Positions 26,416 to 36,402 of a stretch of 64,000 nucleotides of DNA are shown here, piece after piece; positions within the stretch are counted from its first letter, which is position 1, and each line of letters starts with the position of its first letter. The position numbers and the translations under genes were made by a program. This DNA is from Paraburkholderia gardini (lineage in GTDB: Bacteria; Pseudomonadota; Gammaproteobacteria; Burkholderiales; Burkholderiaceae): contig NZ_CAJQYY010000021.1 in NCBI RefSeq assembly GCF_907164575.1, positions 59,432 through 123,431 of the forward strand, read 5' to 3'. The notes below the pieces were generated by a model. It was not told the DNA's origin. It did not search any database and saw only the letters and a program-made list of their open reading frames with translations.

Positions 26416-27312
26416 TCACGTTTTGGCGGGCTGGCCGATCTCGTGATTCGCGAGCACTTCGAGTGCGCGAACCATCGCCGAGTGATCCCATGCCTTGCCG
26501 CCGTGCGCGACGCATGCGTTGAAGAGCGCCTGACAGGTCGCCGTGTTGGGCAGCGATACGCCGAGCGCCTGCGCGGTCGAGAGCGCGAGGTTCAGGTCCT
26601 TCTGATGCAGCTCGATGCGAAAGCCCGGATCGAACGTGCGCTTCGTCATCCGTTCGCCGTGTACTTCGAGAATCCGCGAGGAAGCGAAGCCACCCATCAG
26701 CGCCTCGCGCACACGTGCCGGATCGACGCCGGCTTTCGACGCCAGCAGCAGCGCTTCGCCGACCGCCTCGATGGTCGCCGCGACGATCACCTGGTTGGCG
26801 ACCTTGCACACCTGTCCTGCGCCCACGTCGCCGATCAGCGTGACGTTCTTGCCCATCATGTCGAAGAGCGGCTTCACGGCGTCGAACGTGGCCTGCGTGC
26901 CGCCGACCATGATCGTCAGTGATCCGGCCTTCGCGCCCACTTCGCCGCCCGAGACCGGCGCGTCCAGATACTCCGCGCCGCTTTCGCGCACCCGCGCGGC
27001 AAATTCGCGCGTGGCCATCGGCGAGATCGAGCTCATGTCGACGACGGTCTGGCCCGCGCGCAGTGCGCCCGCGAGTCCATCCTCGCCGAACAGCACGCGC
27101 TCGACGTCCGGCGTGTCCGGCACCATGATGAAGATGACGTCGGCTTTCGCCGCGACGGCCGCCGGGCTGTCGCAGGCGACGGCGCCAGCCTGCTTCAGGT
27201 CGTCCGGCACGCCGCTGCGCGTGAAGGTCGCGAGCGACACGTTGTTCTTGAGTAGATTCGCAGCCATGGGCTTGCCCATGATGCCGAGTCCGATAAAGCC
27301 TGCTGATTGCAT
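26416..27312 (-). CDS. garR: 2-hydroxy-3-oxopropionate (tartronate semialdehyde) reductase
   Basis: The 298-residue enzyme belongs to the beta-hydroxyacid dehydrogenase family and reduces tartronate semialdehyde to glycerate. The NAD(P) motif is GFIGLGIMGKPMAANL. The substrate loop is DAPVSGGEVGAKAGSL, and the catalytic Lys lies in GQVCKVANQ. The start at 27312 has a perfect GGAGGATCAC leader. It follows the aldolase gene by 64 nt on the same strand. Together they would convert ketodeoxyglucarate to pyruvate and glycerate. 3-hydroxyisobutyrate dehydrogenase is a less likely alternative. Confidence 0.85.
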   Translation of the reverse strand: MQSAGFIGLGIMGKPMAANLLKNNVSLATFTRSGVPDDLKQAGAVACDSPAAVAAKADVIFIMVPDTPDVERVLFGEDGLAGALRAGQTVVDMSSISPMATREFAARVRESGAEYLDAPVSGGEVGAKAGSLTIMVGGTQATFDAVKPLFDMMGKNVTLIGDVGAGQVCKVANQVIVAATIEAVGEALLLASKAGVDPARVREALMGGFASSRILEVHGERMTKRTFDPGFRIELHQKDLNLALSTAQALGVSLPNTATCQALFNACVAHGGKAWDHSAMVRALEVLANHEIGQPAKT

Positions 27313-27376
27313 GTGATCCTCCGTTCGGTCTGTCGGGTTCAGTGTGTCGTTGAATCGGGTGTCTGACATGTCGGGT

Positions 27377-28162
27377 TCAGGCGGCGATGAAGTGCCTGTG
27401 CACGGCCTGCGCGGCGTTGCGCAGCAGACCGAGATCGGCGCATACGGCCACCACCTGGCAGCCCATCGCGATGTAGCGTTCGGCGTCTGCTTCCACCGGC
27501 GCCAGGATGCCGCTTGCCTTGCCGCCGGCGTTCGCGCTCGCGAAGACGCGTTCGATGGCCTGCTGCACTTCCGGATGGTTCGCGTTGCCGAGATGGCCGT
27601 AGCCAGCGGCGAGATCCGACGGACCGACGAACACCGCGTCGACGCCGTCGACGGCCACGATCTCGTCGATCGCTTCGACGGCCGTGCGGCTTTCGATCTG
27701 CACGATCACGCAGATGTTGTCGTTCGCGATATCGAGGTAATTGGCGACGGTGCCAAAGCGATTCCCGCGATGGCCGACCGACACGCCGCGTATGCCGTGC
27801 GGCGGATAGCGCGTCGCGGCGACGGCGCGCGCGGCATCGGCCGCACTGTCGACGAACGGAATCAGGAAGTTGCAAAAGCCGCTGTCGAGCAGACGCTTGA
27901 TCACGACGCTCTCGTTGGCCGGCGGCCGGACGACGGGCGCACTGCGACTGTCTTTCAGCGACATCAGCTGCGGAATGAGCGTGATGACGTCGTTCGGCGC
28001 ATGTTCCGCGTCGAGCAGAAGCCAGTCGAAGCCGATCACGCCGAGCATTTCCGTGACGATCGGGCTTGCCAGCGACGACCAGCACCCCACGAGCTTCTCG
28101 CGGTTGCGTACGGCCTGACGAAAACTGTTGGGCAGAGGCTGAAACGGCGAGGCAGCGATCAT
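27377..28162 (-). CDS. garL: HpcH/HpaI-family aldolase, probable 2-dehydro-3-deoxyglucarate aldolase
   Basis: This 261-residue class II aldolase cleaves 5-keto-4-deoxy-D-glucarate to pyruvate and tartronate semialdehyde. Family motifs include DWLLLDAEHAPND with the metal-binding Glu, VQIESRTAVEAIDEI, and DAVFVGPSDLAAGYG. The neighbouring tartronate semialdehyde reductase supports GarL rather than HpaI. The dehydratases and transporter of this pathway are not in the window. A 373-nt upstream gap contains paired motifs that may be regulatory. Confidence 0.88.
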   Translation of the reverse strand: MIAASPFQPLPNSFRQAVRNREKLVGCWSSLASPIVTEMLGVIGFDWLLLDAEHAPNDVITLIPQLMSLKDSRSAPVVRPPANESVVIKRLLDSGFCNFLIPFVDSAADAARAVAATRYPPHGIRGVSVGHRGNRFGTVANYLDIANDNICVIVQIESRTAVEAIDEIVAVDGVDAVFVGPSDLAAGYGHLGNANHPEVQQAIERVFASANAGGKASGILAPVEADAERYIAMGCQVVAVCADLGLLRNAAQAVHRHFIAA

Positions 28163-28247
28163 GAATTGTCCTTCGGCTGGGTGACGAGTGGCGGGCAGAA
28201 CAGGTCGCAGGGCAGGGTTGAAGCCACGTCCCGTTCAAAACATGATG

Positions 28248-28334
28248 TTATCTGTCATCGTACATCTTAATTGCATTATGCACCTGCCAGTGTGCGTTCA
28301 TAGCCGCGTTAACCCGTATATTTAACAGTGACAT
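28248..28334 (-). CDS. Possible 28-residue leader or small protein
   Basis: A short frame on the same strand as garL starts with ATG after GGAGAAACACC, a good ribosome-binding site, and ends 85 nt before the garL start. The product is mixed polar with two His and two Asp near the end. It could be a leader peptide or a chance frame; its stop overlaps the downstream one of two inverted motifs. Confidence 0.3.
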   Translation of the reverse strand: MSLLNIRVNAAMNAHWQVHNAIKMYDDR

Positions 28335-28377
28335 GGTGTTTCTCCGTCTTTTTGTTAAGTTATACGATGACTGATGA
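28248..28377. promoter_or_regulatory. Inverted pair of 15-nt motifs upstream of garL
   Basis: TACGATGACTGATGA at 28363-28377 is repeated in the opposite orientation as TACGATGACAGATAA at 28262-28248, with two mismatches. The pair encloses about 100 nt that include the AT-rich presumed promoter. A regulator that loops DNA between two sites is a possible reading. Confidence 0.5.
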
Positions 28378-28477
28378 TGAAGATGCCTGATGCCTGCCAC
28401 ATAGCGAACGCGGCACGGCATACATGATGCGACGGGAAGGAAGGCAGGGAAAGGGCTGAACGCCCGAATATGACAAA

Positions 28478-28506
28478 GGTGAGCGCGAAACGGGATCGCG
28501 CTCACC
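28478..28506 (-). terminator. Terminator after the hydrolase-ligase-boxD operon
   Basis: Read on the minus strand, the 10-bp perfect stem GGTGAGCGCG / CGCGCTCACC with a 9-nt loop is followed by TTTG. It lies 30 nt after the end of the hydrolase gene. Confidence 0.65.
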
Positions 28507-28523
28507 TCCCGAAAAAGCTCACC
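28506..28523 (-). repeat. Bipartite motif GGTGAG-N6-CGGGAG, minus strand
   Basis: This is the only exact copy in minus orientation (spacer CTTTTT). A degenerate plus-strand relative with a 7-nt spacer starts at 28478 inside the terminator stem. Confidence 0.75.
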
Positions 28524-28535
28524 GCAGGAGATTGG

Positions 28536-29357
28536 CTACCGGCTTTTCACAAACGCAGCGATCTTTGCGTTCAGCAGTTCAGGCGCCTGGCGATGCGGTG
28601 AATGTCCGCAGCCGTCGAGTTTTGCGAGCTGCACGTGCGCGACGTGCTGCTGGATCAGATCGATCTGCGCCATCGTGCCGTACTCGTCGTCATGGCCCTG
28701 GGCGGCGAACAGCGGGCACGTGATCGAGGGCAGCGCGCCCGTGATATTCCAGCGCCGGAAGTCGGTGTTGAGCCAGATGTCGTTCCAGCCGTAGAACGCG
28801 GAATCGACGTCGTTGTGATAGCGCGCGAGCTTCGGCTTGAAGTCGGTTGTCTCAAAGGCGATCTTCGCCTGCGCGATGGCATCGACGGACTTCTGCTCGA
28901 CGATCACATGGGGCGCGACGACGATCGCGCCACCCAGCGCGTGCGGAAACGCCGCCGCGTAGAGCAGCGCGATCGAGCCGCCATCGCTATGACCCACGAG
29001 CCACATGCGCGCGCGTTCGGCTTCGTCGACCTGAAGGGCATCGAGGAGCGCGGGCAACACGTCGTGCGCCTGCCGGTGCATGAAATCGACGGGCCACTTG
29101 ACGTCGTGATCACGCGGCGTCGAGCGGCCATAACCCGGGCGCGAATACACGAGACCCCGGAAACCCAGCGCGTCGCACAGCGTTTGCGGCCAGTCTTTCC
29201 ACATCGCGATCGAGCCGAGCCCTTCGTGCAGAAACACGGCAAGCGGCGCGTCGACACGCTCCGGGTTGAGCCATCGATACTCGATGCGAAGCGCGCCGCG
29301 ATCCGCGCCGGCAGGCAGTTCGGCGAAGGCAGTCGACAGGGGCGTGCAGGCGGTCAT
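28536..29357 (-). CDS. Alpha/beta hydrolase of the box cluster
   Basis: The 273-residue hydrolase has the nucleophile elbow GHSDGGSIALLYAA, an oxyanion-region segment FLHEGLGSIAMWKDWP, and a C-terminal catalytic His in DGCGHSPHR. Hydrolases of this type often accompany benzoyl-CoA oxidation genes and have been suggested to act as lactonases or thioesterases on pathway intermediates. It lies 101 nt downstream of the benzoate-CoA ligase on the same strand and is probably the last gene of that operon. The exact substrate is unknown. Confidence 0.85.
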   Translation of the reverse strand: MTACTPLSTAFAELPAGADRGALRIEYRWLNPERVDAPLAVFLHEGLGSIAMWKDWPQTLCDALGFRGLVYSRPGYGRSTPRDHDVKWPVDFMHRQAHDVLPALLDALQVDEAERARMWLVGHSDGGSIALLYAAAFPHALGGAIVVAPHVIVEQKSVDAIAQAKIAFETTDFKPKLARYHNDVDSAFYGWNDIWLNTDFRRWNITGALPSITCPLFAAQGHDDEYGTMAQIDLIQQHVAHVQLAKLDGCGHSPHRQAPELLNAKIAAFVKSR

Positions 29358-29458
29358 GCGATCCGATCCATTAGACAGTCACAGAAGAGTTGAACGGCGT
29401 TTCACCGCGTATTGTGAGGCGGTTTCGATGGTATCCGTTGCGAGTGCATCACGGTGCT

Positions 29459-31051
29459 TCACGGCGCCTCGCGCAGTTTGAAACGCTGGATCTTGCCCGT
29501 CGCAGTTTTCGGCAGATCGTCGACGAACAGGATTTCGCGCGGGTATTTGTGCGGCGCGAGCCGTGCCTTCACGAAGGCCTTCAGTTCGGCGGCGAACGCG
29601 TCGGTCGCGCCCGCTTCGCGCTTCAGCACGACGAACGCACGCGTTTTCATGAGCCCGTCGCGCGTCACGCCGACGACCGCCGCTTCGAGTACGTCGTCGT
29701 GCTGCATCAGCACCATCTCGACCTCGATCGGCGACACGTATTGTCCGCTGACTTTCAGCATGTCGTCGCTGCGGCCGGCATACGTGTAGTTCCCATCCGG
29801 CAGACGACGGTACTTGTCGCCGCTTTTCAGCCAGTCGCCGAGAAACGTCGCGCGCGATTTGTCGCGGTTGCACCAGTACATCAGCGCGGCGCTCGGCCCC
29901 CGGATGTAAAGGTCGCCGATTTCGCCGTCGGGAACCGGCTGGCCGCTTTCGTCGCGCAGTTCGACATCGTAGCCCGGCACCGCGGTGCCCGTCGTGCCGT
30001 AGGCCACGTGACCCGCGCGATTCGACAGGAAGATGTGCAGCATCTCGGTCGAGCCGATGCCATCCAGAATCTCGCAGCCGAAGCGCTCCGTGAAGTGCTC
30101 GCCGGTTTCGCGCGGCAACGCCTCGCCCGCTGACGTGCACACGCGCAACCGTACGTCCGCGCGCTCAGGCAGGTCGGGTGAGGCGAGCATGCCCGCATAC
30201 AGCGTCGGCACGCCATAGAAGATGGTCGGCCTGTGGCGCGTGAGCTGCGCGAAGACGGCCTCGGGCGTCGGCCGGCCGGCCATCAGGATGGCGGTTGCGC
30301 CAACGGAAAGCGGAAACGTCAGCGCATTGCCGAGACCGTACGCGAAGAACAGCTTCGCTGCCGAATAGACGACATCGTCCTCGCGGATACCCAGCACGCG
30401 TTTGCCGTAAAGCTCGGCCGTCCAGTACAGGTTCGCGTGCGTGTGGACCGTGCCTTTCGGCTTGCCCGTCGAGCCGGACGAATACAGCCAGAACGCGATA
30501 TCGTCGGCGTGGCTTGCCCAGGGCGTCGCGCGTGGTGTGGATTCGTCGATCATCCGACGAAACACATGCTCGCCTGGCAGATTCGCGTCCTGCGGCTGCG
30601 AGACGATCAGCACGCAGCCTTCGTTCGACGCATCCGCGAGCGCCTGCGCGATCGTCGGCAGCAGCGCGCCCGTTGCGATGACCGCGCGTGCGCGGCTGTG
30701 ATCGAGCATGTACGTGTAGTCGGCGGGCGCGAGCAACGTGTTCGCGACGACTGGCACGACGCCCGCATACAGCGCGCCGAGAAACGCGACGGGCAGATCG
30801 GTCGTGTCGTGCATCACGAGCAGCACGCGTTCCTCGGGATGAATGCCGAGTTTCGTCAGCGCGCTCGCGAAGCGGCGCGCAAGCGATTCGAGTTCGCCGT
30901 AGGGCGTGACGCCGTTGTCGTCGATATACGCGGGTCTCTGGGCGCGCGTTTCGTTTAGCGCAAAAAGGTGCGCTGCGAAATTGAAGTGAACGGGCGGCGC
31001 TTCGACGGCGGGTTGACCGTTTGCGGCGGTCGGCTCTACCAGGGCTTCCAT
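29459..31051 (-). CDS. bclA: Benzoate--CoA ligase
   Basis: This 530-residue adenylate-forming enzyme activates benzoate to benzoyl-CoA with ATP, the entry step of the box pathway. Conserved motifs are WLYSSGSTGKPKGTVHTH (phosphate loop), the aromatic-binding segment KLFFAYGLGNALTFPLSVG, and PKTATGKIQRFKLRE with the catalytic Lys at the end. The ATG at 31051 follows AGGAGACAAGC. A frame-extended upstream start lacks this. It lies between boxD and the hydrolase gene. Confidence 0.94.
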   Translation of the reverse strand: MEALVEPTAANGQPAVEAPPVHFNFAAHLFALNETRAQRPAYIDDNGVTPYGELESLARRFASALTKLGIHPEERVLLVMHDTTDLPVAFLGALYAGVVPVVANTLLAPADYTYMLDHSRARAVIATGALLPTIAQALADASNEGCVLIVSQPQDANLPGEHVFRRMIDESTPRATPWASHADDIAFWLYSSGSTGKPKGTVHTHANLYWTAELYGKRVLGIREDDVVYSAAKLFFAYGLGNALTFPLSVGATAILMAGRPTPEAVFAQLTRHRPTIFYGVPTLYAGMLASPDLPERADVRLRVCTSAGEALPRETGEHFTERFGCEILDGIGSTEMLHIFLSNRAGHVAYGTTGTAVPGYDVELRDESGQPVPDGEIGDLYIRGPSAALMYWCNRDKSRATFLGDWLKSGDKYRRLPDGNYTYAGRSDDMLKVSGQYVSPIEVEMVLMQHDDVLEAAVVGVTRDGLMKTRAFVVLKREAGATDAFAAELKAFVKARLAPHKYPREILFVDDLPKTATGKIQRFKLREAP

Positions 31052-31198
31052 GCTTGTCTCCTGACGTGGGCGACGCGCGTCCGGCTGGGCGAGGGCAGCC
31101 GTCACACATTCTTTTTACCGGTTGTATGGGTCGATTCAGTGGTTCGTGCCTGCTCCGGCTTCCGGCGTCGGACGGTTACCGGTGAGCAGGCTTCGGCG

Positions 31199-32797
31199 TC
31201 ACGCATTCGCGCTGGAGGTCGCCTGGTGTACCGCTTCGTTCGTTGCGGCCGGCGCCTGGATGGCCGCGCGGCGATGATAGAAATTCAGCGCGCGCACGCC
31301 GCCCAGTTCCTCGCCGCCGCCGGCCCGGCCCGGACCGCCGTGCAGCGACATCGGCATGACGTTGCCGTGGCCGGTCTGGCTCTGTGCCACCGAAGGCGAG
31401 ATCGCATGGACGCGCCCGTGCGTATCGGCGAGTTCGAGCGCGATGCGCGCAAGACGCGCTTCGTCGTTCGAAAACACCGACGCGACGAGCGAGCCGTGTC
31501 CGCGTCGCGCGAGCGCGATGGCATGCGCTTCTTCCAGCGATGTGTCCGGTGCAGATGTGACGGTGTACGCGCACAGCGTCGCGACCGGACCGAATACCTC
31601 GATGTCGTGAATGCGCTTGGCCGTGTCCGCGTCGTCGACGACCAGCAGATGCGGCGCGATGCATGCCGCAACGGCAGGATCGGCGTCGATGAGTTCGACG
31701 GTCGAGCCATCGAACGCGACGCGCGCTTCCTCGCGCAAGGCCGCGATGCCGGCGCGCACGTTGTCGTACTGTTCGCGATTGACGAGCGCGCCCATTCGCA
31801 CCGACTCGTTGCGCGGATTGCCGACAGTGATTTTCGCGAGCTTCGCGACGAGCGCGTCGGTGGCGGCGGCGAGATGCTGCTTCGGCACGAAGGCGCGACG
31901 GATCGCCGTGCATTTCTGGCCGGACTTCACCGTCATTTCGCGCACGACTTCCTTGATGAAGAGATCGAACGCTTCGGTGCCCGGCGCGGCATCGGCGGCG
32001 AGAATCGCGCTGTTCAGGCTGTCGGCTTCGACGTTCAGACGCGCGCCGTGCTCGATGAACGCGGGATGCGCGCGCAGCTTCGCGGCGGTTTCGGCGGAGC
32101 CGGTGAACGAGACGACATCGAACGCGCCGATCGGGTCGAGCAGGCCCGCCGAGCCCCCGCAGATCACCGAAAGCGCGCCGTCCGGCAGAATGCCGGCCTT
32201 CACGACATCGGCCACCATGCGCTGCGTGAGCCATGCGGTCGCCGTCGCAGGCTTGACGATCACCGGCACGCCGGAGAGAAGCGCGGGCGCGGCCTTCTCC
32301 CACAATCCCCACGACGGGAAATTGAACGCATTGATAAAGAGCGCGACGCCGCGCGTGGGCGTCAGCACATGCTGCGTGGTGAACGACCGGTCCTTGCTGA
32401 GGCTCACGGTGGCGCCGTCGCGCAGCGCATGGACGTCGCCGAGCGTCGCGCCGAATTTCGCGTAGTACGACAGCGTGAAGATCCCGCCATCGATATCGAC
32501 CGCGGAGTCGTTCTTCGTCGTGCCGGAGTTCGCGAGCGCGATCGCGTAATAGTCGTCGCGGTTCGCCTGCAGTACTTTCGCGACTTCCGCGAGCAGGGCG
32601 GCGCGCGCCGCGTAGGTCAGGCTGCGCAACGCGGTGCCGCCCTGCTCGCGGGCGTAGTCGAACGCCGCGGGCAGGTCGAGGCCCTGGCTGGAGACGCGCG
32701 CGAGCGCATCGCCCGTCACCGGATCGGTCAGCAGCGTGCCTTCGCCGTCACCGGCGACCCACTTGCCGGCGATAAAGTTTTCTAGCAATGCGGCCAT
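31199..32797 (-). CDS. boxD: 3,4-dehydroadipyl-CoA semialdehyde dehydrogenase
   Basis: The 532-residue aldehyde dehydrogenase oxidises the ring-opened CoA-semialdehyde formed by BoxC to 3,4-dehydroadipyl-CoA with NADP+. Visible features are FNFPSWGLWEKAAPALLSG, the catalytic Glu in LNVEADSLN, and the Cys nucleophile in KSGQKCTAIRRAFVP. The domain resembles the N-terminal part of PaaZ but lacks its hydratase domain, as expected for BoxD. The ATG at 32797 follows AGGAAGGGG. It follows the DUF4863 gene by 94 nt. Confidence 0.93.
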   Translation of the reverse strand: MAALLENFIAGKWVAGDGEGTLLTDPVTGDALARVSSQGLDLPAAFDYAREQGGTALRSLTYAARAALLAEVAKVLQANRDDYYAIALANSGTTKNDSAVDIDGGIFTLSYYAKFGATLGDVHALRDGATVSLSKDRSFTTQHVLTPTRGVALFINAFNFPSWGLWEKAAPALLSGVPVIVKPATATAWLTQRMVADVVKAGILPDGALSVICGGSAGLLDPIGAFDVVSFTGSAETAAKLRAHPAFIEHGARLNVEADSLNSAILAADAAPGTEAFDLFIKEVVREMTVKSGQKCTAIRRAFVPKQHLAAATDALVAKLAKITVGNPRNESVRMGALVNREQYDNVRAGIAALREEARVAFDGSTVELIDADPAVAACIAPHLLVVDDADTAKRIHDIEVFGPVATLCAYTVTSAPDTSLEEAHAIALARRGHGSLVASVFSNDEARLARIALELADTHGRVHAISPSVAQSQTGHGNVMPMSLHGGPGRAGGGEELGGVRALNFYHRRAAIQAPAATNEAVHQATSSANA

Positions 32798-32891
32798 GAG
32801 ATGCCCCTTCCTGAGCGATCGGTTGAGCGGTTCGTCGCGCCGGCTTCGTGGAACGCGATGCAATGAGCGTGGATGCGGAACGCGGCGCGCG

Positions 32892-33371
32892 TCAGGCAGC
32901 GGCTTCCTGCTTCGTGAACTGGATGGCGCCTTCGGGCAGCAGATAGAGCACGAGCGCGCTGCCGTGAGCGACCGTCGGCCGGTGCGCGGTGCCCGGTCCA
33001 TACACGCACCAGCCAGCCGGATGGCCGTCGAAGGTCGCGCCCCCGGTGAGCGGAATGATCAGATCGATTTCACCGTTCGGATGCACGTGATGCGGCCCGG
33101 CGATGTCGGTCATGCTGACGACGTCGACCGAAAAGCCGTGTGTGTCCGGCAGCGCCTTGAAGATGCGTCCGTAGCGGATGCCGCCCGCTTCGCGTTCGCA
33201 CAGCCAGCCTTCCTTCACGCCGGCGCAGCAGGCGTCGGCGAGTTCGGCCCAGGCCGCGCCCGAGGCGGGATACTCGGCGTTCAGCCAGCCGGCGAGATCC
33301 TGATCGAGCGGGCGCGCCTCGATCCTGCTGGTCACGCCGGCAATCAGCGTTCGAAATGTGTCGGGGGACAT
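32892..33371 (-). CDS. DUF4863 family protein of the box cluster
   Basis: The 159-residue protein has a cupin-like C-terminal half with a metal-site pattern (GPHHVHPNGEIDLIIPL and GWCVYGPGTAHRPTV). It is the first gene of the minus-strand box operon, starting behind GGTGGAGACACTT. DUF4863 proteins recur in aerobic benzoyl-CoA clusters but their role is not established. The His-rich motif suggests metal binding, possibly a small isomerase or binding protein. Confidence 0.83.
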   Translation of the reverse strand: MSPDTFRTLIAGVTSRIEARPLDQDLAGWLNAEYPASGAAWAELADACCAGVKEGWLCEREAGGIRYGRIFKALPDTHGFSVDVVSMTDIAGPHHVHPNGEIDLIIPLTGGATFDGHPAGWCVYGPGTAHRPTVAHGSALVLYLLPEGAIQFTKQEAAA

Positions 33372-33527
33372 AAGTGTCTCCACCGCGCGTCAAGCGCGGA
33401 TCGTCGCCGTGACGCGAGCAGGCCGCACGCGTCTGGCTGTCTTGAAAATGTGCATTAAACTTAGCGTGCGACAAACTGCATGTCAAGCACTATAATTCAT
33501 TAAGATCCGCTCAGAGGACGCTTCAAC
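33372..33527. promoter_or_regulatory. Divergent promoter region of the two box operons
   Basis: The boxR promoter is visible as GCGACA (33468-33473) and a perfect TATAAT (33491-33496) with a 17-nt spacer. GCACTATA at 33487 overlaps the -10, and GTGCATTA lies at 33450. The same half-site recurs before boxC, which points to BoxR control here. Confidence 0.65.
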
Positions 33528-34463
33528 ATGAAACAAACCGCCGCCATGCAACCGGTCGAGCCTGCGGATCACGACACCGCGCCCGACGACGCACGTGAAG
33601 CCCGCGATCCGTTTCTGGTCGGAATGGGAGAGCGCGTGCGCCTGCTGCGCGCGCGTCGCGGCCTGACGCGCAAGGCGCTGGCGAAGGAAGCGGATGTCTC
33701 CGAGCGCTACCTCGCGAACCTCGAATCCGGCGTGGGCAACGCATCGGTGCTGTTCCTCCGTCAGCTCACGAAGGCACTAAACTGCACGCTGGCCGAGATC
33801 GTCGGCGACGAAACGACGTCTTCCGCCGACTGGCTGCGCATCCGCGAGCTGCTGTACGGCCGCGATCACGACACGTTAAAGCGTGCCCGCGTCGCGCTCG
33901 AGGAGATGCTTGCCACCGCGCCGCAAGACCCCAACCGGCGCAACCGGATCGCGTTGATCGGCCTGCGCGGCGCCGGGAAATCGACGCTCGGCCGGATGCT
34001 CGCGGACGAGCTGAAAATGCCCTTCGTCGAGCTGAACCGCGTGATCGAACAGCTGGCGGGCTGCCCGCCGGCGGAGATCCACGCGCTGTACGGAGCGAGC
34101 GCTTACCGGCGCTACGAGCACCGCGCGCTCGAAGCGGTGATCGCGGAGCATCCCCGCGCGGTGATTGCTTCTCCGGGCGGTCTCGTGTCCGAGCCCACCA
34201 CGCTGAACGCGCTGCTCGCGCATTGCTTTACCGTGTGGCTGCAGGCCACGCCAGAAGAACATATGCGGCGCGTGATCGCCCAGGGCGACCTGCGGCCGAT
34301 GTCCGGCAACAAGGAAGCCATGGATGACCTGAAGCGCATTCTGGAAGGCCGCGGCGAATTCTACGGACGCGCCGACATGACGTTCGACACCAGCGGCAAG
34401 CCTCTGGCGGAATGCTATCTGTCGTTGCGAGACCGGCTGGCGGCGCGGATCGCCTCGGAGTGA
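33528..34463 (+). CDS. boxR: Benzoyl-CoA-responsive regulator BoxR
   Basis: The 311-residue protein fuses an XRE-type HTH (residues 30-90, GLTRKALAKEADVSERYLAN) to a shikimate-kinase-like domain. The latter keeps a P-loop (ALIGLRGAGKSTLGRML) but is used as a benzoyl-CoA sensor in BzdR/BoxR proteins. The length matches the family. It is the first gene of the plus-strand box operon region and divergent from the DUF4863-boxD-ligase operon. BoxR normally represses box genes until benzoyl-CoA binds. Confidence 0.95.
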   Translation: MKQTAAMQPVEPADHDTAPDDAREARDPFLVGMGERVRLLRARRGLTRKALAKEADVSERYLANLESGVGNASVLFLRQLTKALNCTLAEIVGDETTSSADWLRIRELLYGRDHDTLKRARVALEEMLATAPQDPNRRNRIALIGLRGAGKSTLGRMLADELKMPFVELNRVIEQLAGCPPAEIHALYGASAYRRYEHRALEAVIAEHPRAVIASPGGLVSEPTTLNALLAHCFTVWLQATPEEHMRRVIAQGDLRPMSGNKEAMDDLKRILEGRGEFYGRADMTFDTSGKPLAECYLSLRDRLAARIASE

Positions 34464-34524
34464 CGTCGATGTTGATGCCGTCGCGTGAACTAAACTAAAA
34501 CGCATGCCCGGGAAAACCCGTAAT

Positions 34525-34540
34525 AAGCACTAAAGTGCTT
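34525..34540. promoter_or_regulatory. Palindromic BoxR-like operator before boxC
   Basis: AAGCACT-AA-AGTGCTT is a perfect inverted repeat with a 2-nt centre. A further GCACTATC follows at 34558. It lies 64 nt before the boxC start. Confidence 0.65.
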
Positions 34541-34604
34541 TACTCGACATAAAAGATGCACTATCGTACATTCAACCAATCCGCAATGTACGAAGGAGAC
34601 ATCC

Positions 34605-36332
<1,728 letters not shown>

Positions 36333-36402
36333 CGCGCGTTTTATCGAACATCCCCTGCTCAACGATCCCGCAACGCACGCGCTCAAGCTCAAGGAAACAG
36401 AC

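Noticed and set aside
28478..28496. A 15th copy of the bipartite motif
   Set aside because: The spacer is 7 nt and the sequence is part of a terminator stem, so it was not counted as an exact copy.
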